Assembly (NCBI GenBank): GCA_015143295.1
Contig: CM026552.1
Span: forward strand, 59,328,944 to 59,392,943
Length of the DNA stretch: 64,000 nt
Reading direction: 5' to 3'
Source of the DNA: Tetracentron sinense
Lineage: Eukaryota; Streptophyta; Magnoliopsida; Trochodendrales; Trochodendraceae
Of the stretch, positions 58,796 through 64,000 are shown one piece after another. The stretch's first letter is position 1. Each line of letters starts with the position of its first letter. The translations under genes and the position numbers were made by a program. The notes below the pieces were generated by a model. The model saw only the letters and a program-made list of their open reading frames with translations, did not search any database and was not told the DNA's origin.

Positions 58796-59879
58796 GGAGA
58801 TCTTTTTGGGGGTTTGGGTGAACCTAAACCTAAGGAAGATCTTGGAAGGAGAATGGAGAAGATTGGGGATTTTCAAGGAGGGGTTTTGGATTGAAGATCA
58901 AGTGAAGACTAATCAAGGTTTGGGATCTTCCACAAGCTTGAATCTCGCTACCACGCGCTATTGGAGCTTGGATCTCATCCTCACGCTTGAGTTCCTCTTC
59001 TACAAGCTCCCTCAAGCTTTCTCAATCCTTAGATCAAAGGGATTTTATCCCCTAAGGTAGATACATTCTACTAACCTCCCTTGTTACAATGCGTTGATAT
59101 ACATTCAATTTTAGTGATCCTTTGGTGAAAATCAATATGTAAATCATATTTAGACAATATTAAGATGGGTAGCTTAATAGGTTTATAATAAATTAAATGT
59201 TATGAATGTGATGGTTGATGTATGGTTAAAAATGGGAAAGGGTAATGCACTCATAAGAAATGCACACAAGATGTTTGATGCAATGTGGATGATGAAAATG
59301 TAAGTAAAAGCCTTAAGGAAAGGTTGAATGCAAGGTGTTTGATGAAATGTACATATGGAATTTAGAACCAAGACTATGAAATATGATTTAGGGATTTTCC
59401 CCAAATTTGGTAATTATGCTAATATGCTTTATGTGTTTCCTTAAAATCTTGTATGTTTATAGAAAGTTGGGAAATGTGATATGATGGTCTTTCAATCTTC
59501 TCATGACATTATGATATTCACCATTCCCTATGCACAAGCACGTATTCACGTAGGAATCTAGTTTTTTTTTTAAGTATAATCATATGGAATTAAACCAAGA
59601 CAAGACAAGAGTGATTTCCACGAAATAAGAACAAGACAAGAGTGAATTCTACAAGACAAGGATAAGATTTTAAGTACAATAAGAAAGATAAATTCTAGTA
59701 TGTATCTCCAGTTCATAAGTACAAGTATACGAAGAATTATAAGAAAGTTCATAAGACAAGGAGAAAGTGAAATTATGAGTAAAGCTCATAAGATCATTTT
59801 TAAAGAAAGGAAAGAAAACGCGTAAGGGACAAATAGAAACTTATAAGACAAGAAGGAAATACTCATAAGAGAAAGCTCA

Positions 59880-60300
59880 CACGCTCACAGGTATATGGAA
59901 GGATGCTAGTGTACTAAGACCAGGTACGGGCACTAGTATCTGCTCACAAGTTCACAAGCTCACAAGTTTACAAGCTCACAAGTTCACAAGCTCACAAGTA
60001 TATGGAAGGATGCTAGTGTATTAAGACTAGGTATGGGCACTAGTATCTGTTCCCAAGGCTCACAAGCTCACAAGTATATAGAAGGATGCTAGTATACTAA
60101 GACTAAGTACGGGCACTAGTATCTATTCTCAAGACTCACAAGCTCGCAAGTTCACAAGCTCACAAGTATATTAAAGTATACTTGTGTACTAAGACCAGGT
60201 ACGTGCACTAGTATATGTTTCTAAGATAAATATGGAAGGATGTTAATATACTAAGACCAAGTACGGGCATTAACATCTGTTTCCATGAAAGCAAGCTCAC
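59880..60300. repeat. Tandem repeats in TE-G
   Basis: About five copies of a 60-100 bp unit with AAGGATGCTAGTGTACTAAG and GGGCACTAGTATCTG, separated by runs of TCACAAGC units. The copies are diverged and unequal in length. Confidence 0.85.
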
Positions 60301-60628
60301 AAGAACTCACAAGCAAGCTCACAAGAAACTCATAAGAAAGTTCACAAGAAAGCATATGTCTCAACGTAAGTATAAGATAAGTGATACGAATGACCTCACA
60401 AGCTAAGAACCTCATAAGATGCATAAGGAACTCACAAGGCTCATAAGATACATGAAATATGTATTGTTAAAGCACGAACTTAATGTAGGATTTGAAGTAT
60501 GACTTGAAGATTATACAACTGTTATCTTGTTTTTACTTCCGCATTCTGATCATGTATATACTTTGATGAACTGTATCTTGTATGACATGTTAATGTATCG
60601 TAACATGGTTAGTTAGTAGTATGTATAC

Positions 60629-60649
60629 GCTGAGTATTCCATGCTCAGC
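60629..60649 (+). promoter_or_regulatory. Conserved LTR stem-loop (TE-G)
   Basis: Arms GCTGAGTAT / ATGCTCAGC around TCC, with one T-G pair. The LTR end is 404 bp away once TE-H is removed. TE-H lies 21 bp downstream. Confidence 0.78.
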
Positions 60650-61104
60650 CGTACATTTTATGTCGGCAGGTGTAACGCCCCGAAATACCCCCTAGGAGTT
60701 TAGGGATATTTTAGGTGTCACACTACGTACCTATCAAACCATCCTGTAATGCACAAGATAAAATACAGTACTAACAATGATAATCAGAGCGCAGAAGCTA
60801 ACATATATGCGGAAGCGTAAACAAATTTTCATTTCATCTAATGATCCAAAATAGTATTCCAAGTTAACATAAATACAAGACATGTCTAAGTCTAAGGTGG
60901 ACAGGCCCACCTGTCAAAATATCAAAATACACAAGACCCTCTCATACTCTCCCCTCAACAGTAGTCGAGGTATGGCCACACATCGAGGTCTCGGTCAGCC
61001 TGAAACTGTAATGGAATAGCCGGCTCTCTCTCCTCTATATACTCTTCCTCGACCCAAGGCTCCGGGTCGAGGGCTCCCTCAGTACCTGCCGACATGAAAG
61101 TACG

Positions 61105-61125
61105 GCTGAGCATGGAATACTCAGC
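61105..61125 (-). promoter_or_regulatory. Conserved LTR stem-loop (TE-H)
   Basis: In element sense identical to the TE-G and TE-E right copies: GCTGAGTAT, TCC loop, ATGCTCAGC. It lies 434 bp from the LTR 3' end. Confidence 0.8.
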
Positions 61126-61383
61126 GAGTACAAGCTACTAGCAGACCATAACAATAATAAAACACACAATAGTAATATTGTACAAGCAGTAATAGAAACA
61201 TCACAAAAGAAACAGTATAAGGCATGATACAATACAAGCATCCTGACGTGCGTACATGAATGCGAAAACGCCGATAAAACTCATGCTTGAAATCCCATGT
61301 CATGCCTCGGTATGCCTCGTGGAAATCATGTATGCATGCATGCGTGAATGCATGATCATCATCTTGTAAACTTTCATCTTGTA

Positions 61384-61735
61384 ACTTGTGAGCCAGAGGC
61401 TAGCACCCGAATCTCCCTGGGCTGCCAACCTCCTTGATATGCAATGCACTTGTGAGCCAGAGGTTAGTACCCGAATGTCCCTGGGCTACCAACCTCCTTG
61501 ATATGCAATGCACTTGTGAGCCAGAGGTTAGTACTCGAATGTCCCTGGGCTACCAACCTCCTTGATATGCAATGTTTGGTTTTCTTGTGAGCCAGAGGCT
61601 AGTACCCGAATGTCCCTGGGCTACCAACCTCCTTGACAATAGGTGATTTTTATTACTTGTTTAGTTTTCTTGTGAGCCAGAGGTTAGCACCCGAATCTCC
61701 CTGGGCTACCAACCTCCTTGACATGCAATATTTTC
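61384..61735. repeat. Minisatellite in TE-H
   Basis: Five copies of a unit of about 64 bp with CTTGTGAGCCAGAGG and CCAACCTCCTTGA. It occupies the same relative place as the minisatellites of the other LTRs. Confidence 0.9.
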
Positions 61736-62713
61736 TTGTTGTTTATTATATGCACATGCTCTTGAAATCTCGGTTCATGCTATCATGCGTGTTCATGTGC
61801 GTGCCAATAATAACAATCGTGGGAATGCGCTTAACAAAAGAGACATGGCATTACAATTCAATTCATAATATTAGCATAGGTAACTTAAGTAATTCACATG
61901 ACATTGGATCAATTCATCGTCTATAAGAACACATGCATAAAACCTATTTCCATTTTCTTCATCTAAGTCGTTTATTCATAGTTTAGGCATTTTGTCAATC
62001 ACAACACATGCAATGTTTCTTAATAATTCATCTTGTTCTTTTTAGCGCATATTTTCCATCCAAACATCAAGGTAAGTTCATTATTGGTAAAATACCCATC
62101 CACCATTTCCATCACACACATCACACAACATACATCTCGGCATCCAATCGCCGCATCCAACATTCCATCCACACATCCACACCTTTTCCATTATCTTGTT
62201 TATATTTAATGGGGGATAGCACTTTTCATAAGGAGGAAAACATAATATAAGGAATCACATTTTTATATAGAAAACCTAGATTTTTGCTAGGGTAAGTTAG
62301 TAGGGTGTACTAACCTTAGATCAAGGCTTGATCCTTGGCAGAAACCTTGATTGAAGCTCCAACTTGAAAGAAGAACACCTTTGCTTGAAGGAGACTTGAG
62401 TTGGGGAAGAAACCCCTTTCAAAAACGTGCTTGGGTTGCTGCCCTAGCTTGGGGAACGCTCTCCACGAGTGCTTGAGCCGTGATCTTGGAGAAAAACCAG
62501 ACTTGAAGTGATCTAGGGTCTCAAAACCCCTTTGATTCTTCTCCAAAAGCAAAACCCTAGCTTAGGAAACCCTTTCTCCTCTCTTCAAATCCCCCAAATC
62601 CTCTAAGTGTTGAGAATGAGCCCTAAAGGCTCGGGTTAAACTCTTAAGGTAAGAGTGAACCGACCAAAAGACCATAATACCCTTACTGAAATTTCTGCAA
62701 AAACACGAGTGCC

Positions 62714-63155
62714 GAACACGTTGAGCTGTGAATAGTGCCAAACACGTTGTGCTGTGAATAGTGCCGAACACGTTGTGCTGTGAATAGTGCCAAACACGTT
62801 GTGCTGTGAATAGTGCTGAACACGTTGTGCTGTGAATAGTGCTGAACACGTTGTGCGGTGAATAGTGCCGAATACGTTGTGCGGTGAATAGTGCCGAACA
62901 CGTTGTGCTGTGAATAGTGCTGAACACGTTGTGCTGTGAATAGTGTTGAACACGTTGTGCGGTGAATAGTGCCGAACACGTTGTGCTGTGAATAGTGCCA
63001 AACACGTTGTGCTGTGAATAGTGCTGAACACGCTGTGCTGTGAATAGTGCTGAACACGTTGTGCGGTGAATAGTGCTGAACACGTTGTGCGGTGAATAGT
63101 GCTGAACACGTTGTGCGGTGAATAGTGCTGAGTACGTTGTGTTGTGAAGGGTGCC
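62714..63155. repeat. 26-bp tandem array in TE-H U3
   Basis: Seventeen copies of a 26-bp unit (AACACGTTGTGCTGTGAATA and close variants). Because 26 is not a multiple of three, the array reads open in all three minus-strand frames (62562-63242, 62636-63169, 62683-63057). These frames are not genes. It occupies the U3 position that holds GATCG palindromes in the other LTRs. Confidence 0.92.
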
Positions 63156-63970
63156 GAACCCGTTGTCACGTTGTCTTATGTACAATGTGCCCGTCGTGAG
63201 CTGTACAACGTACCCGTTGTCTGTTGCACAACGGATGCACAACGTATACGTTATCAGAGCTAGAGCTACGTTATCAGAGTACGTTGTCTATGCATTGCCT
63301 GTGCCTTATCAGAGCACGTTGTCAGAGCACGTTATCAGAGCTGCGTCCTTAGTGCCTTCCGAGCTACGATTGCCTGCAGGTCCAGACTGTTTTGGCCATA
63401 TCTTTTGACTCGTTCGTCCGATTTTGACGATTTAACTTGCCTTGGGTTCATACCTCGAAAAGGAACATTTCTGACGTTTCGAATTTTCCAATTTCTCCCT
63501 TATTTATTAATTAGACTACAAAAACGGCCAATTAGCTACGAAGGTGCTATTCATTAAGGATGAAAAAGTCCGGGGTGCTACAGCAGGTTCATTCGACATT
63601 GTATCGCAGGGCATTGGATCGAGATGGATTATGGAGGGCAGAGCCTTCTTGGAATGTTCTTGAGGATGATAGGGGTCTTGACATATGATCTTATGGTTGA
63701 GTGATATGGAGGGAGAGACATGTATTTTGGGTTTTATTCTGAGAATATTGTATCAGTTTGAGTTGGTAACTTAAGCTAAGTATTATTTGTACATGTCTTA
63801 GTTCATATTCAATTATTGTAAACAATTGCCCTTGGAATACAGTTAAGTTATTAAAGAAATTTTCAGTTCACTATTTAGCTTGCCTTATATGCTTCCGCAA
63901 GATGGTTGTTGTGGTAAGTAACGAGCTCAAATTATCGCCTAACTCCTAGGGGCTATTTTGGGGCGTTACA

Positions 63971-64000
63971 CATAGTTTTGTCACCTTTTATCGGAATCGA
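63971..64000 (+). repeat. TE-F right LTR, continuation after TE-G (window end)
   Basis: AGTTTTGTCACCTTTTATCG repeats the start of the module at 57586, showing that the TE-F LTR continues. It is cut by the end of the window. Confidence 0.75.

Larger units (their letters stand above)
60671..63582 (-). mobile_element. TE-H: solo LTR inserted in TE-G
   Basis: TGTAACG to GTGCTACA on the plus strand, so minus-strand in element sense (TGTAGCACC start, like TE-D). The duplication GCAGG is at 60666-60670 and 63583-63587. No internal region is present. Shares blocks of LTR sequence with TE-B (GACTCGTTCGTC near 63407, AAATTTCTGCAAAAACACGA near 62690). Contains the stem-loop (61105-61125), a 64-bp minisatellite (61384-61735) and a 26-bp array (62714-63155). 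Confidence 0.92.
57767..63970 (+). mobile_element. TE-G: solo LTR inserted in the TE-F right LTR, split by TE-H
   Basis: Begins TGTAGACCCCGG and ends GGCGTTACA, with CATTG before and CATAG after (one mismatch). It runs 57767-60670 and 63588-63970, about 3.3 kb without TE-H. It has no primer site, coding region or second LTR, so it is a solo LTR left by LTR-LTR recombination. It contains palindromes (58597-58735), a TATA box (58788-58795), tandem repeats (59880-60300) and the stem-loop (60629-60649). Confidence 0.83.
52390..64000 (+). mobile_element. TE-F: gag-only LTR element, truncated left, split by TE-G/TE-H and by the window end
   Basis: The left LTR is truncated (homology to the right LTR starts near 52390) and ends at 55091. 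An iMet-like primer site follows, then a gag frame (55348-56304), about 280 bp without pol, a polypurine tract and a right LTR from 56585. The right LTR is interrupted at 57766 by TE-G and resumes at about 63971. Protease, RT and integrase are absent. If the outline is right it is a non-autonomous element that supplies, at most, Gag. Confidence 0.8.

Noticed and set aside
61384..61735. Possible CRISPR array
   Set aside because: Direct tandem repeats of whole 64-bp units without variable spacers, in a plant LTR.
62562..63242. Open frame of 226 codons with two overlapping frames in TE-H
   Set aside because: All are readings of a 26-bp tandem array inside a solo LTR. The peptide repeats only mirror the DNA repeat.

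Overview
The window is plant nuclear DNA, almost certainly from an angiosperm. It begins with the last exon of a NAC transcription factor gene and is otherwise nearly all nested LTR retrotransposons. It also holds a fragment of chloroplast ycf2 and the remains of a PPR gene. Coding density, GT-AG gene structure, plant-type Ty3/gypsy chromovirus Pol proteins and tRNA-iMet primer sites all fit a large, repeat-rich plant genome. The species cannot be read from the sequence. No intact host gene lies completely inside the window.

Layout. (1) 1-1306: intron and final exon of a SOMBRERO/BEARSKIN-like NAC gene, with its 3' flank to 1918. (2) 1924-30089: TE-A, an old minus-strand chromodomain Ty3/gypsy element bounded by the target-site duplication (TSD) ATATG. 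Its pol is split by TE-B (5675-15519, TSD CCAAT, much younger, same strand and superfamily). Its right LTR is split by TE-C (20616-29813, TSD CCCGA), an internally deleted Ty1/copia element. (3) 30095-30795: AT-rich unique DNA, which was contiguous with the NAC 3' flank before TE-A inserted. (4) 30796-50817: TE-D, a plus-strand gypsy chromovirus. Its left LTR has taken up a chloroplast ycf2 fragment, its pol is split by TE-E (36279-45673), and its right LTR runs on into a second, truncated 5' leader. (5) 50819-51186: a PPR pseudogene containing a (TA)n microsatellite. (6) about 52390-64000: TE-F, a gag-only LTR element. Its right LTR is split by solo LTR TE-G (57767-63970), which is itself split by solo LTR TE-H (60671-63582, TSD GCAGG).

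TE-A, B, D and E are related elements (Gag, DTG protease, FVDD reverse transcriptase, RNase H, HHCC/DDE integrase, C-terminal chromodomain, tRNA-iMet primer site, LTRs of 2-2.8 kb). The relationship makes internal comparison possible, and three shared traits emerge that a standard annotation would miss. First, all four carry a 135-147 bp spacer between gag and protease with intron-like ends. Removing it rejoins the reading frame, while reading through it meets a stop within about 13 codons, which suggests a splice switch between Gag and Gag-Pol. Second, their LTRs and those of TE-G and TE-H hold a short stem-loop at a nearly fixed distance (404-434 bp) from the LTR 3' end. Third, the LTRs share one layout: an array of GATCG-cored palindromes (replaced in TE-H by a 26-bp array), then a TATA-like box, an element-specific minisatellite, and the stem-loop. 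Palindrome number differs even between the two LTRs of one element.

All elements are disabled by stops, frameshifts or deletions. Nothing here was compared with a database. Family names rest on motifs recognised by eye.
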